A stretch of DNA of 64,000 nucleotides from Cavia porcellus (Eukaryota; Chordata; Mammalia; Rodentia; Caviidae). Where the stretch lies: contig NW_026947506.1 of the NCBI RefSeq assembly GCF_034190915.1, forward strand, positions 36,517,748 to 36,581,747. Direction: 5' to 3'. The notes beneath the pieces are model-generated. The model was not told where the DNA came from. It searched no databases and saw only the letters and a list, made by a program, of their open reading frames with translations. This document shows, in pieces, positions 21,598 through 33,144 of the stretch. Position 1 is the first letter of the stretch. Each line of letters begins with the position of its first letter. Both the position numbers and the translations under genes were made by a program.

Positions 21598-22171
21598 TGC
21601 TCTAGGTCTGCTGCTCCCCTCAACTGCTGTCTCTCTGCAGAGGCCTCTGGGTCACCAGTCCTCACTGTCACCATGACCATGCGTCCCCAGGTTCCAAAAG
21701 CTTGTCTCGTGCAGTTAGTCCAGCTCAGGGTGAAGGCACTGCCCACAAACACCTTCTTCTTCATTGAAATTTTTCTTTTTACTATTTCGGTGGGCTTTGT
21801 TTCACACTTCAGATTCTTCCTGTTCCAGGGGGCCCACTTCCTTCCTTCGTGTCTTCCTCATGATGCCATATTCCATTCTCTGGACCGTGGCTTTCAGAGA
21901 GGCTGTTTTCTCTGTGGCTTACTGCCCTGCCATCTTCCTGGAAGTCCATAATTCAAATTTATAGACACTCTGAGTATCTAGTATTTTATTAACAATATTT
22001 TAAGTTTTTGAGAAGCTCTGTCCAGGATTTCCAGCAAAGCAGAAGTATATATAGTATAAGATAGCTGTTGTTGCATAACAAATTACTCCTACATTTTGTA
22101 GGGCTGATTTCTGTGGCACTGGAATTTATGGGGAATAGTACAGGGATGGGTTGTATTTTGCTTTTTTATAG

Positions 22172-22330
22172 GATGTTTGTTTGTTTGTTTTGAGATAGGG
22201 TGTCACTATACAGTACAGGTTGGTTTTGAACTTGCTTATGTAGCCCAGGCTGACCTTGAACTCAGGGTGATCCTCCTACCTCAGCCTCCCGAGTGCTAGG
22301 ATTATGGGTATGCATTACTGTGCCTGGCTA
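22172..22330 (-). mobile_element. B1 SINE with TTTG tail
   Basis: Reverse B1: 'gagatagggtgtcactatac', 'tgtagcccaggctgaccttg', 'ctaggattatgggtatgcat'. Confidence 0.9.
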
Positions 22331-22365
22331 TAGGGGTTTTTTTTTTTATTGTGACAAAATATACA

Positions 22366-22402
22366 TAAAAGATCCTGAGTTCGATCCCCAGTACCAAAAA
22401 AA
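22366..22402 (+). mobile_element. ID 3' fragment
   Basis: Only the B-box end remains: 'ctgagttcgatccccagtac', then an A-run. The 5' part is missing. Confidence 0.75.
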
Positions 22403-22416
22403 AAATTACACATCAG

Positions 22417-22579
22417 CACCTAAGCCAGCCCTATTTACATTGCTTAGAGCCAATTGAAGGGAAAAGGAAATGACCTCGCCAACTCTGTACATATCAGTAC
22501 ACAGAGATAGGGGCAGGTTTAGCCAAAGTGGAGGTAATTGCTCTTTGTTCAAGAAGAGTCATCTAGGTGGTCCCCCACT
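22417..22579 (-). mobile_element. Fragment of unidentified repeat Y
   Basis: It matches the end of 38,034-38,798 across its length (cttagagccaattgaaggga; 'gccaaagtgga'). It is the only other copy in the window and represents the rightmost 160 bases. Confidence 0.75.
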
Positions 22580-22639
22580 GTAACTCTCTCCATTTTTCCC
22601 TTCATCCATTTTCTTTCCTTCGTGGTTATTCGATATTTT

Positions 22640-22760
22640 TGTTTTTGTCTTGAAATGAGTCTGCTATGTTGTTCAGGCTGGCATGAAATTCTCAGGTTCA
22701 CATGATCCTCCCGCCTCAGTCTCTTGAGTCCTGAGACTCAAGGATGTATACCACACTCTG
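22640..22760 (-). mobile_element. B1 SINE, decayed
   Basis: Reverse B1 'tgctatgttgttcaggctgg' and 'gatcctcccgcctcagtctc'. Confidence 0.75.
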
Positions 22761-22967
22761 CTTTGTCTTTGATGTCTGGCTCTTCAGTTGAAATTTGGGA
22801 AGACAAACAGAGTGAGAGAAACTGAAATCACCTCATTCTTTCACAGGTCTGTTAAGTGACATTGGCTTGGAGTGGCTGGAATTCTAGGTGGGCACCCTCA
22901 TACATAAACTCCTCATATTGCCTGGACTATTGCTGGATTATGAAGAAGACAGAGAGAAAAAGAAAGA

Positions 22968-22997
22968 AAAGATAGATAGATAGATAGATAGATAGAT
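22968..22997 (+). repeat. (GATA)n microsatellite
   Basis: About seven GATA units follow an A/G-rich run. Confidence 0.97.
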
Positions 22998-23542
22998 TAT
23001 ATTAAGCAGAAGTTGTGTCCTTTTATGACTTACTTGCAGGTTTCACATAGCATCATTTTGGTCATGGCCCACTGCATGGAGAAGACCCAAGGCCGTGACC
23101 CAGGTTCCTGGGGAGGACACACAGACCCTACATCTCATGTTGGTCAATTCTCAAAAAGAGCACCTAGGCATATACTCGTGAGGCCATCCTTGGACAGTAC
23201 AATCTGCCACACATGGAGAGGCTGACTGTCAGTACTATTGAGAGAGCTCCAAGTTTTGGGAATGTTTATGAGGCCATCTGACCAAGTGCAAAGAAGGTGA
23301 ATTGGGGGCTTAACAGAAATGCAAGATTTTACAGGATGAAGCAAAGGATGTAAAAGCAGTCTAAGGTGAATGGAGAAAGCCCAAGGATTGATAATTCATT
23401 GGTGACATGGGCAGCCAGTGCCGAAAGCCAGAGCTTTGATGGGGCCCAACAAATCCAGCATGTGCATTTGGGAGCCAGGGCTGTGAATCCAACAGAGAGC
23501 CTATGCGCAGGTAAGTTTAGAATCTAATCAAAGTGACCCAAC
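22998..23542. other. Unassigned sequence
   Basis: No repeat or coding signal is recognised. Confidence 0.4.
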
Positions 23543-23755
23543 CAGGCATGATGGCACACATCCGTAATCCCAGAACTCTGGGAGGCTGAGGCCGGAGGAT
23601 CATAAATTTAAGTACAGCCTGGGCAATTTAGCAATTTAGCATAATCCTGTCTCAAAACAAAGAACCAAAATGGGGCTGGAGATATAGCTCAGCAGCACAG
23701 CGACTGCCTGGCAAGTGTGAGGTCATGAGTTTGATTCCCAGTATCAAAAAAATAA
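23543..23755 (+). mobile_element. B1-ID dimeric SINE
   Basis: 'caggcatgatggcacacatc', a complete B1 part, then ID 'atagctcagcagcacagcga' and 'gtcatgagtttgattcccag', A-tail. Confidence 0.92.
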
Positions 23756-24170
23756 AGAATCAAAAGTAGTACAGCATGAAGATCCTGTATGAGGGAAAAA
23801 AAGATGAAGGAAAGACAGAAGGAGCAGGAAAAAGTAGCCATAAAGGACGTAAATATATCTAGGAGGATGTTTACCTGATCCTGAGGAGAGAAAAGTCTTT
23901 CTGAATATAAAGGCTTATGAAGCAACAGTAAATCAGTAAGGGATTTCATTGTGGCATGGTTTGGAAATGGAAAAAATTCAGAAAACTCTCCACCTTTGAA
24001 TCCCATGATGGAAAATTAGTAAAATAAATTACTGCATACATCCACACATTGAGTTATGTGATTATTAAGAAGCATACTCCTTTTACATAAATGGACATAG
24101 GGACAGTATGCCTGATATATTATGCTTAGAAACTGGATTCTAGAATTTTATAATTATACCATGCTACACT
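23756..24170. other. Unassigned A+T-rich sequence
   Basis: No recognised feature. A 105-codon minus frame (23,689-24,006) overlaps the SINE end and is not supported. Confidence 0.4.
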
Positions 24171-24171
24171 T

Positions 24172-24345
24172 TGCTGCTATAATCATAGTGATGTATGAGA
24201 TTCTGCTGATTACCACGTGTTCAGCACCATGCTAGGCATTTTATCCACATTATGATATTGGAAACTACCCAATGACCCTATGAGGTAGACAATTACTATT
24301 CCCATGTTACAGGTCAGAAGACTAAGATATAGTGAGAGTCATCCA
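24172..24345 (+). mobile_element. MIR element
   Basis: 'accctatgaggtagacaatt' and 'cccatgttacaggtcagaag' are the conserved MIR core. Confidence 0.85.
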
Positions 24346-25524
24346 TTTGCTCCAGGAGTCCCAAGTCCCGGTCCACTTGTCTTCATATCTGTGCCTGAAG
24401 GTCACTCTGAGGCTAGGAATTTCCAATTTTGCAACAAAACCAATTCCTCCCACATGAAGGCAGAAGGGGTAATGGGAGGATGAAGACCCAAATGTTAGCT
24501 CGGCATATGCGTGGGTGCTCCGATGATTGTCCACATTCTGTACAGATTTGTGTTGCCTTTCAAGAAAACACACGTATAAAACATTTTACAAAAGAATAGG
24601 CAGACAGCTCTATAGGGTCCACATTAGTAGGCTAGGAAATCTCTCTGGGGGTCTGCAAGTGATTTGCCATAGGAGCTCTGAGGGTTCCTTTGACGTCACC
24701 CATGATAAATGCCCTGAGCAGGGCAGGACACTAGCAAGTGCCTGCCAAATCCTTGAAGGTCAGTGGCTGCATCTGAAAGTTAATGATTCTGAAATGACTT
24801 GCAGATGTCAAAGGCACAGCAGACACAGCCACAAGGGATCAGGGGAAGGGAAAACACTGTTCTTTATTTTTAAAGACTATGCCCCAGACTCATACCTGGG
24901 GATCCCTCACTGAGCACAGCATACTTAGGTGTCTGCTTTGCCTGGCAAACAAGACTCGGTTGCCATGGATACAGCTGGACTGGGTGGACCCAAATCAGAT
25001 CCTGAAAATGAGTAGCTGGTGTCTCCCAGCTACTTGCTGATCACATCCAGCACCCCATCGCCTCTTATCCTGTCGCCCCAACCCCACTCCCTACAAACTT
25101 CGCTTTCCCTATCTTTAAAAGGGAGGAACTGGGGAGGAGTGGGTTAGAAAGCATAGGACACTTTTTAGAACCACTTCTTTTTTTATAGAATCGTTCATAC
25201 AGAAAACTATATAAATTACAATAAATATCCATATACCTTTTTATTTATGTATGTTATTATTATTCACTTTACCTGTTTCTCAGTTTTGTCTTTGCATCCC
25301 TTGAGATCTAACTCCTGGAAATGACCCTTATCCTGAAGTTGGAAAGCATTATTTTCCTGCATTTACACTCTGCTACCTATATAGGTATCCATCAGCAATG
25401 GAAAGAATTGCTTTCTGAGTTTTCAAATACACATTTTCACACTTCAAATTGCTCACTACCCACAATGTTATGCTGCTGGGTTTATTGCTGACAGATGATT
25501 AGTTTAACTGTCTTATAGAAGCCA
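24346..25524. other. Unassigned sequence
   Basis: A 128-codon frame (24,527-24,913) has no recognisable domain. 25,190-25,500 may be a decayed L1 3' flank. No gene is supported. Confidence 0.4.
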
Positions 25525-25705
25525 TTTATTTATTTAGTACTGGAGATCAAACATTGGACCTTAGTACTGAGCAGTAGCCCAACACATTTTAGTTTTTATT
25601 TTGAGCAGTCTTGCTAAACTTTCCAGGTGGGACTCTAATTTTCAATCCTCCTGCCTCAGCCTCTAAGCACGCTGGAATTATACGTGTGTGCCATCATGCA
25701 GGGGT
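25525..25705 (-). mobile_element. B1-ID dimeric SINE
   Basis: Reverse ID 'tactggagatcaaacattgg', then reverse B1 'gagcagtcttgctaaacttt' to 'tggaattatacgtgtgtgcc'. Confidence 0.83.
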
Positions 25706-25767
25706 AGAAGCCCTTTGTTTTAATATAATATCCATTTGACTTTTTAAAAAGATAGTCACTTACGTTG

Positions 25768-26543
25768 TGTTATGGATTGAGAACTGGTGGTCAACTTAAC
25801 ACCAGCTGGATTACATCAGCGTGGCATTGAGTGAAGATGCTCCACCTGAGGAAAGTTGCCAGGATAAATAGGTGGAGAAGAAGGGAGATGAGGAGGGTTG
25901 AGGTGTTAAGGAGGCATTGTGGGTTCTCCTACGAGTTGCTGTCTGACCTGTTGCTTCTCCTGGAGATTTGGTCCTCACATCGAGCATTGCTTCCTGGCTC
26001 CGGAAGGGAAGACATGTGCTGCTTGGTCTCCAGGATGAACTTGTCACACTGCTTCCTGGCACGTACCCGACTGTGCTTGTCATTGGAGGAGCTTGGAGCC
26101 TCCGTGTCGCTGAAGACAGCTGTGGTGCCTTTCAGGACAGCCCCGCTCTTTGTTGTGAGTGTGACTTCTCGGCTCCAGCGTAGAACCCTCATCCCACTAG
26201 CACAGCTTCTTCATCCTGCTGGCATAGACTTTCTGGCTTCTACCGCTGACCCTTGGGTCTTCCCAGCACGGATCCGTAAAAGAGACTGGCGTGAGTCCTT
26301 CTTGTGGGCTCTGGACCTCCAGCTGGACTCGTGGGAGGCACTGTCCTAAGCTCTTGGTTTTTATCTGGACTCATGTGGGACATTGCCGTGGGATTTAGGC
26401 TCTTGACTAAATAATCTGTCTTTGGTGTTGTGGATAGATTTCCTGCATTTTCCTGTGTTAACTTCCGGTGACCATCATAAAAATATTGTAAACCCCATGT
26501 CCTAATCTTAGTTGTTCTCTGTGTACAACCCCTGACTACAACA
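25768..26543 (+). mobile_element. Solo LTR, family X copy A
   Basis: It begins TGTTATGGATTGAGAACTGG and ends CCCCTGACTACAACA. The flanks 'cgttg' (25,763-25,767) and 'cattg' (26,544-26,548) differ only at a decayed CpG, so a 5-bp target duplication is likely. It contains the duplicated internal block and 172- and 71-codon frames; the 71-codon frame matches copy C. Confidence 0.8.
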
Positions 26544-26970
26544 CATTGTTTTCAATTTTTTTGCTATCTCAAACATCCTTGATGAATGCCTTCTGATTTT
26601 TGTGCTGGTGCTCAGTGCAGGAGACTGTTCTTGGAATATAACCAGAAACACAGTGTCTGGATTAAGAAAGCCTGAGCATCCTGGGGTCACCAACTGCCCT
26701 GTGAGTGAGCGGGGCTATTGACACCCACCGACAGAGTGCAGTCTGACGGTCTCATGTACTTTCTCAGGGAGTAAAAGGCTGCAGACATGGAGCAATTACC
26801 TTCCTTAGCTCATCTTTTGTTCTCTGGACTATTGCCCTGCAGCCACTGCTTTCTCCTCGCCTTCCCTTAACTAACAGCCCCGAACTATATCTACTGTGGA
26901 TTATCCAAGATGATTCAAGTGAAAGAGAATGGAAACATAAACTGAGGACTGGGACAACATATTTGCAAAA
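26544..26970. other. Unassigned sequence
   Basis: 26,550-26,700 could be a decayed L1 3' flank; this is not certain. Nothing else is recognised. Confidence 0.35.
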
Positions 26971-26971
26971 T

Positions 26972-27165
26972 AAGCCAGGCACAATTGTGCAAATCTGTAA
27001 TCCTAGCACTCTGGGAGACTGAAGCAAGAGGATTACAAATTTTGAGCCCCACCTGGGCCGCGTAGTAACTTACCAAGACCTTAGAACTTAGCAAGTGGGG
27101 ATGTAAGCCAGTGTGAAGTCCTGGATGTGATCCCCAGTTCCATATATTTACAAAATATATATCAG
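26972..27165 (+). mobile_element. B1-ID dimeric SINE
   Basis: 'gccaggcacaattgtgcaaa', 'actctgggagactgaagcaa', then a poor ID part 'gtgggatgtaagccagtgtg'-like at 27,097. Confidence 0.75.
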
Positions 27166-27184
27166 ATAAAAGACTGTGTCATCA

Positions 27185-27560
27185 TTATACGAAAAAAAAA
27201 AAAAACTTGTAAAACTCAACAATAAAACAACAAATGATGTAATTTAAAAAATGGGCAAAAGACCTGAACAGACACATCACCAAAGAATACACACAGAGGG
27301 CTCAAAGTGTAGGAAAGGATAAACCACATTGTCTGCCATTAGGAAACTGCAGATTAAAGCAGTCCCAAGACAGCACTGCATGCATGACAGCGTGGCCTGA
27401 ATTCACAGCCTTGACACCCCTAGAGTGAAGCCAGCGAGGATGTGTCACCATTGGTGGGGATGCAAATTGGCCTGCCACAGTTTGGGAAGACAGTTTGACA
27501 GCTGCTTACAAAATGGCCCAGGGATCAATATACAAGCACTCTAGCCATTTAATATGGACG
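27185..27560 (+). mobile_element. Old L1 ORF2 3' fragment
   Basis: 'cctgaacagacacatcacca', 'taggaaactgcagattaaag' and 'gtttgggaagacagtttgac' follow the order of the end of L1 ORF2. Frames are lost. Confidence 0.75.
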
Positions 27561-27944
27561 TGTAACAGGTTTGTCTCTTTGCCCCTCTAATTATGACCCC
27601 ACCCACTGGGGTTAGGGTAAAACCATCTAGGCCTGTTGTTAAGGAGCACTGAATTGGGCAGTGGTTGAGTGAGGCCAAAAGAGGGTTGAGAGGTGTTTCC
27701 TGGAGAAAGAGGCTGATTGCAGAGTAATACAGTGGGACTCATGGGGTGCAGGACCTGGTTAGAGGGAGTTTTCCCAGGCAGTCCCACGACAGTGACTCCA
27801 AGCATGATGACCACATAGGACACTGCACAGTGCCCAAAGGCATCTATAGGATGGGCACCCTGGATCTATAGGATGGGCACATTGGCTCCATGCCTGTGAA
27901 GTAGTCCCAACCACAGTACACAGCTCTGCAGTACTCATGCTGTG
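27561..27944. other. Unassigned sequence
   Basis: No repeat or domain is recognised. Confidence 0.4.
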
Positions 27945-28045
27945 TTTTGTTTTGGAAGTACTGGAAATTGAACCCAGGGCCTTTGTACTGAGTTACATTC
28001 CCAACGCTGTTTTCATTTATTTTGAGACAAGGTCTGGCTAAGTCA
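27945..28045 (-). mobile_element. B1-ID SINE, truncated
   Basis: Reverse ID 'tggaaattgaacccagggcc', then the first part of reverse B1 'gagacaaggtctggctaagt'. Confidence 0.8.
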
Positions 28046-28603
28046 AGGACATCCAAAACTCCTTTAAAAGGACAAGAAAAATGGAACAAATATGTTCTAG
28101 GTAAAAAAGGAGTATTCTGAGGGGGATTCATGGCAATGTCTTTTAATGTAACCAGTTTTTTTTTTTTTTTAATTTGAGCATTCACCAGAAGATAGGCGCT
28201 GTGAAAAAAGTAAAAGACAGTGATTTCAGAAGAGGTATGCAGCAGATGGTGCTCGGGAACTTCTTCAGAGAAATGGCATTTCAACTAAGGCCCAAAAGGC
28301 AAGCAGGATTGAGTTGTGAAAAGATCCAGAATTGGGTTTCTCAGCTTGGCACTGTAGGGAGTTGAGTTGGAGGATTCTCGGTGACCAGGGGCTTCCTGAG
28401 CATGAAGGGTAAAGAGGAACCTCCCAGACCTCAACCCTCCCTCCACATCCCCAGACTTCTCCACGCATTGCCTGGAGGCAAAGTGAAGCCTGCTGAGATC
28501 CACGACCCAGAGGAAGGACATCCGGCCAGAGAGAGAGATAACCGAGAAGGTCCCAACCAACTGGAAGCAAGCTAAGCACATTTTCTCAGAATGGAAGTTT
28601 CTG
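28046..28603. other. Unassigned sequence
   Basis: Overlapping frames near 28,265-28,581 on both strands have no recognisable domain. Confidence 0.4.
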
Positions 28604-29398
28604 TGTAGTGGATCGGTAACCGGTGGACAGCTTAAACGTCAGCTGAACTGAATCAGCATGGTGCTGAGCATGGGTGGCCCACCTGGGGTCTGTTGCCAGA
28701 ATAAAAGGAGATCTGCAAAGGAAGAGCAGCATTATGGGTTCTCCTAAGTGGTGGTGTTGTTTGGAGCTGTTGGTTCCCCGGGAGGAGCTTGTCAGGCTGG
28801 CTTCCCTGATATGAACTTGGTTATTATTGGAAGAGGTTGGGACCTTGTTGCTGAGAATGGCTGTGGTTCACTTTGGGGGAGCTCTGGAGCATCACTTCCT
28901 GGTTCTGGAGAAGATGATGTGTGCTGTTTAATCTCCAGAAGTTTGTCACACTGGTTTCCTGATATGTACTCAGCTATTCTGATCATTGGAGGAGCTCAGG
29001 ACCTCACTGTCACTGGGGTGGCTGTGCTACTTTTCAGGGGAGTCCTCTTCCATATTTTGACCATTGCTTCTTGACTCCAGTACAGAACTCTCAGCCTGCT
29101 GGCACAGATCCTTCACTTTTTTGGCACAGACTTTCTAGCTTTCACCACTGACCTTTGGGCCTTCCCAGCACAGATCCATGGGATAGACTTGCATGGGTGT
29201 TTGTCATGGGCTCTGGGCTTTCAGCTGAACTCATGCAGGTTATTTCCATGGGCTCTAGACCCTCAGTTGGGTTTTCTAGGTCTTCAGTGTTGTGGATAGA
29301 TGTCCTGCACTTTCTATTTGGCTCCGTGGGTGACCATTATAAATAATACTATAAATTATGTGTCCTGTATGTTCTCCTTGCAACTCCTGACTACAACA
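28604..29398 (+). mobile_element. Solo LTR, family X copy B
   Basis: It starts TGTAGTGGATCGGTAACCGG and ends ACTCCTGACTACAACA. Near-identical 5-mers 'ttctg' (28,599-28,603) and 'ctctg' (29,399-29,403) flank it. A 108-codon sense frame (28,748-29,074) matches copy C before shifting. The internal block beginning 'ctggcttccctgatatgaac' recurs as 'ctggtttcctgatatgtact'. Confidence 0.8.
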
Positions 29399-29639
29399 CT
29401 CTGGCAAGGAAAACTTTCCAGGCCAGGACAGTGAATGGGAGAGTTTAGGGAAAGGGGTTAGGAAAGGAATAGGAAGAGGTAAGGGAGAGGAAGGTAGGGC
29501 CAGAGTTCCAGAGCTCAAGGCTGTAGGAAGGAGGGTAGATTCTATCCTGCACATCAAGAGACTCCAGAGGGAGGGATGGCAGGGACAGATGTGACCTGAA
29601 AAATCCCTCCAGCTGCTGGGTTAGAGGCAGGGATGACAA

Positions 29640-29930
29640 GCACGTGAGCATAATGTGAGCACTGTAACCACCCTGAAGGTGGTGGCTTACAATAGAAACA
29701 TATCTCTCATTCTGGAGGCCAGAAGTCCAACTAGTGTATGGGCAGTCACACTCCCCCTAGCGGCTCTTGAAGAGGAACCTTCCTGTCTCTTCCAGCTTCT
29801 GGACACTGAGTATTCCTTGGTTGTGGCTGCATCACTGGGATGCCTGCACAGTTCTATATTGGAATGTCTCCCCGGAGTGTCTCCTCTTCTCATGAGGACA
29901 ATTAGTCCTGGGGCACAGGCTAAATATAGA
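29640..29930. mobile_element. Old LTR-like mammalian repeat
   Basis: 'ggtggcttacaatagaaaca', 'attctggaggccagaagtcc' and 'tcttccagcttctggacact' form a familiar old mammalian repeat related to the split one at 9,159. The family is not named with certainty. Confidence 0.5.
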
Positions 29931-30905
29931 ATGATGACTGTTGTCACCCCCAGCCCAGAGATGGTAGGGCTTGGACACCCAGGAGGTGGAGAGCTGTGGA
30001 CAGCAGATATGATCTTCTGGGCTGCCCCAGTGTCCTGGCCACCCTTGATGTCATACTAGGCTTTTGGTGCTGGGTATGGGGCTTCCTTCCTCTCCCTTCC
30101 AGAGTTCAGCAAAGCTTCTGCTAAATGACAACATAGTCCTTGCCCCTGGCTCAGTCTTAAGGGTCTTAGATGAATATTCCAAGACTGAGATTAGGCACCG
30201 TTATCTGTGGACTAAGCACCTGATTGAGGTCAGATTGCACTCCAAATAGGGATTTCTTTTTTCCAATGGAGGATTTTTGTTCTGTGTCAACTATAACTAA
30301 ACCACAAGTCCGGGGGCCCCTGTTCTGTTGGAAGATAGTAAGCATTGCCATCCCATCCCAGGGACGGCTCCATTTTCAGCCCCCTCCATCATGACATCCT
30401 GGTATTCTTGGTATCCTCTTCCCCCTACAAACACACCCATAGCCTCAGTGCCTGTTGGAATGGGGAAGTGGCCTGGTTCCTAGTTCCAGGAAGGAATGTG
30501 CTGGCAGCAAGAAGCCTAGCACTTGCTGTAGGCCACTTCAGTGGTGATAAGCAGTGCCTGAGATGGGTGGGGACCCTTAGGATTTGATGCAGGCAGGTCC
30601 TGGAGAAAAAGATGTAGACTAGGCATTGGGACATAAGAGGGGAGTGAAGATCAGAGGGGCAAGCCCAGGAGGGAACTAGACTGCTGGACACCTTGAAATC
30701 TATGAGTTCAAGTCACTGATCAGTTCCTCAAATGCATCATATGTGTCCCACTGAGGCCTGCAGGTTCCATGCGGGGATCCACGGAGTAGACACATGGGGT
30801 CCTTGTCCCTGGATGCAGGCTTCTGCTGCTCAGGGCACCTGCCATTTCTGGTGCACGATGCACTGGGTGGGGACAACTGTGTTCATTGCTTATATCTGCC
30901 ATTGA
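29931..30905. other. Unassigned sequence
   Basis: The longest stretch here without a recognised repeat. Frames of 61-88 codons show no domain. Confidence 0.4.
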
Positions 30906-31260
30906 GACTGTGCAAACCAAGGAACAGCAAAGCCCTGGTCATACCTGCAGGAACTAGCTAGGAAGCTGGTATAGCACTCCCATCAGCCCCATGTGACCAG
31001 GACTAGGTCGATGACAGCCAGCTGCCCTACTTTTGCCTAGGTTCCATTATAGGACACCGAGAGAAAGCCAGTAATGTTCTCCTAACCAATCACATAGGAT
31101 GCTGGGATTCTAGTTAGCTCCCTGAGTTTCCCAGGCCAGCAGCCTTCCATCAGGACACAGCTGGGCCTTGTTGTTTGTCCACCCTCAGTCACTGGATATA
31201 CTTGCCCTGCGCTGAGTTGTTATCTTGACTCTTCTGCCTCTTCCACACAGCCCATGTGGA
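30906..31260. mobile_element. LTR-like fragment related to 32,770
   Basis: A block of about 75 bases ('aaccaatc', 'attctagttagctccctgag', 'tttcccaggcca') aligns with 33,045-33,120. Both carry CCAAT motifs, which suggests an ERV LTR. Tentative. Confidence 0.4.
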
Positions 31261-31261
31261 T

Positions 31262-31327
31262 TCTTTCTTTTTCATTAACATGAAATTTGCATAACATCAA
31301 ATTAATAATTTTAAAACATACAATACA
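31262..31327 (-). mobile_element. Old L1 3'-UTR scrap
   Basis: 'aacatgaaatttgcataaca' is the reverse of the typical old L1 3'-UTR block. Confidence 0.6.
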
Positions 31328-31450
31328 CCCAGGTGCAGTGGCTATAGTCCCAGTTACTTGGGAGGCTGAAGAGGAAGATCTCTTGAGTTCAGGAATTCAA
31401 GGTCAGGCTGGACAAAATAGAAAGACACTGACTCAAAGAGGGAAAAAATA
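31328..31450 (+). mobile_element. 7SL-derived SINE (B1-like)
   Basis: 'caggtgcagtggctatagtc', 'ttgggaggctgaagaggaag' and a short A-rich end. Diverged. Confidence 0.75.
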
Positions 31451-31477
31451 CAAGAGGCAATTTGGTGATATCTGTAT

Positions 31478-31800
31478 AGTTATCTTTATTTTGGTGAGAC
31501 AAAATAAATACTCAACACCCAAAGATAAGTAAGGAAAATTTATTTAACTCACAGTTTGTGGAGGTTTCAGTCCATAATTAGCTGGCTCCATGTCAAGGTG
31601 ATGTGGCAGAGGGGTAATTGTTCATGGCAGAGGAAGACAACAAAAGCCACAGGAGCAAAAAGGGAGGAGTAAGCCTCTTTTCTTTCCTTACAGTATTATG
31701 CAGGTTACCTGCCCTAGGGGTGGTGTAGCACTCACACCAGCAATCCCAGATCAGATAGTCAACCAATCACAAACTCTAGATTCAGCCACCTCCATAAAGC
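31478..31800 (-). mobile_element. MaLR-type LTR
   Basis: Reverse 3' end 'tttggtgagacaaaataaat' and 'cacagtttgtggaggtttca', then 'cctaggggtggtgtagcact' as in the LTR at 45,564. The 5' end is truncated. Confidence 0.72.
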
Positions 31801-31801
31801 A

Positions 31802-31823
31802 CCCCCCCCACACACACACACTA
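31802..31823 (+). repeat. C-run and (CA)n
   Basis: Eight Cs followed by about six CA units. Confidence 0.95.
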
Positions 31824-31957
31824 CATGAGGCTTTGGGAAAGGCTGTTATATAACCCCAAAGCCCTAAACATTCACTGTATTGAAACATTCACTATATTTT
31901 TCAATCACATCTTTATAAAACTGAAACCAACAGTATTATTTTTATAGAGAAGTACAG

Positions 31958-32486
31958 ATGCTGCCTGACTTGCATGTTCCACCTTGAGGACTGTTTTGAC
32001 TTTCAACTTTACAAAAGTAATAAGCATTCAGTAGAATTCAAAATTCAATTTTGAATTTTAATCTTTTCCTGGCTAGTAATATTCAGAGCAATACTTTCTT
32101 AAATTTTTATTTATTTTTATTTATTGGTGTTACTGGGGAATTGAACCCAGGGCCTTCACATGGAACCACATCCCCAGCCCTTTATTTATTTTTTATTTTG
32201 GGACAGGGTCTCACTAAGTTGCTAAGCTATGCAGGCTGGGTTCAAACTTGTAATCCTCCTGCCTCAGCCTCCCAAAGTTCTGGGGTTACAGGCCTGTTCC
32301 ACCACCCTTGGATTTAGATTTTTTGAGATTCTGGGCAGTGGTAGTGAGTCAACCCTCTGAGCACAGGGGAAACACTGACACCCTGCTGCTAAACAAGGAC
32401 GTCCCCTGGTTCAGTATTCAATGAGCGTTGGACTTACGGGGTGTTTCAGGACGTAACCCCATTGTAAGTTGGAGAACACTTGTCCT
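31958..32486. mobile_element. Old DNA transposon split by SINE
   Basis: The left end 'gatgctgcctgacttgcatg' and right end 'gtaagttggagaacacttgt' are imperfect inverted ends, and 'cttacggggtgtttcaggac' is typical of a non-autonomous TcMar family. A dimeric SINE occupies the middle. Confidence 0.6.
32118..32322 (-). mobile_element. B1-ID dimeric SINE
   Basis: Reverse ID 'tggggaattgaacccagggc', then reverse B1 'gggacagggtctcactaagt' to 'ggggttacaggcctgttcca'. Confidence 0.9.
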
Positions 32487-32769
32487 TGATCATGATGTTT
32501 AGGATAGCTGGCATAGGGTGATAATAAAAAGCAGGTGGACTTTGGGTTGAGTTTATTACTGTTACGAAACTCTCACCTGACAGTACACTTCATTATTACC
32601 TGTACTCAGGATGAGTTTGCCCCCTTGTTCTGCTCTCTGGCCCCAGCTGGGAATTTTGGGAGAAAAACTCTGAAAGTAGTCTTTCCCCCTCACTGGACAT
32701 GCGATGGAAATAGAGAATCCCTCATCCTAACCCCCAGCAGTTATGGGGTGTTTTCGTGATACTGAAGGA

Positions 32770-33130
32770 AAAGAAAAAAATGCCGAGCCCCCGAATCAAA
32801 CCAATCCTGAACAGGAATCAATCTTCTCTGCAGGTATGAGCAGATAACAACAGGTCCATTTATGACAGTAGAACTCTACACACAACCCCTACAATAACGA
32901 GCCCAGCAAGCCCAATCATACTCTAAAGATTGCATCCATTGGTTTAGAATGGTCAGAAGTCAGCTTCTCTAAATTTTTGTCCCTTCCTCACCAATTTATT
33001 TCCAACTCTGAACCAACCAGAGAAGGCCAAATATGCGCCCCCAACCAATCGAATAAGACCTCTGTATTCTAGTTAACTCTCTCCAGTTTCCCCAGGCCAA
33101 TAACCTCCAACCAGAACATATTTGACATCT
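32770..33130. mobile_element. LTR-like fragment with CCAAT motifs
   Basis: It contains 'aaaccaatcctg', 'gaaccaaccaga' and 'ccaaccaatcga', then the block shared with 31,090-31,180. Possibly an ERV1-like LTR; the ends are not found. Confidence 0.4.
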
Positions 33131-33144
33131 TTCCTTCTTTTTTT

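Larger units (their letters stand above)
19829..21951 (-). mobile_element. L1 with both ends but centre deleted
   Basis: Minus strand, 5' to 3': an L1 5' region starting 'acttccaggaagatggcagg' (21,951 down to about 21,072), then directly the 3' part of ORF2 (21,072-20,220) and the 3'-UTR (20,220-19,829). ORF1 and most of ORF2 are absent. 'ttcaaatttat' flanks the element at 19,818-19,828 and 21,952-21,962, so it integrated as one unit. The break lies at 'agagcc', which occurs at both parental points (compare 42,859 and 40,150). An ID sits within the 5' region. Confidence 0.82.

Noticed and set aside
25831..26349. 172-codon frame as a host gene
   Set aside because: It lies wholly inside solo LTR copy A; the interesting shared LTR frame is reported separately.
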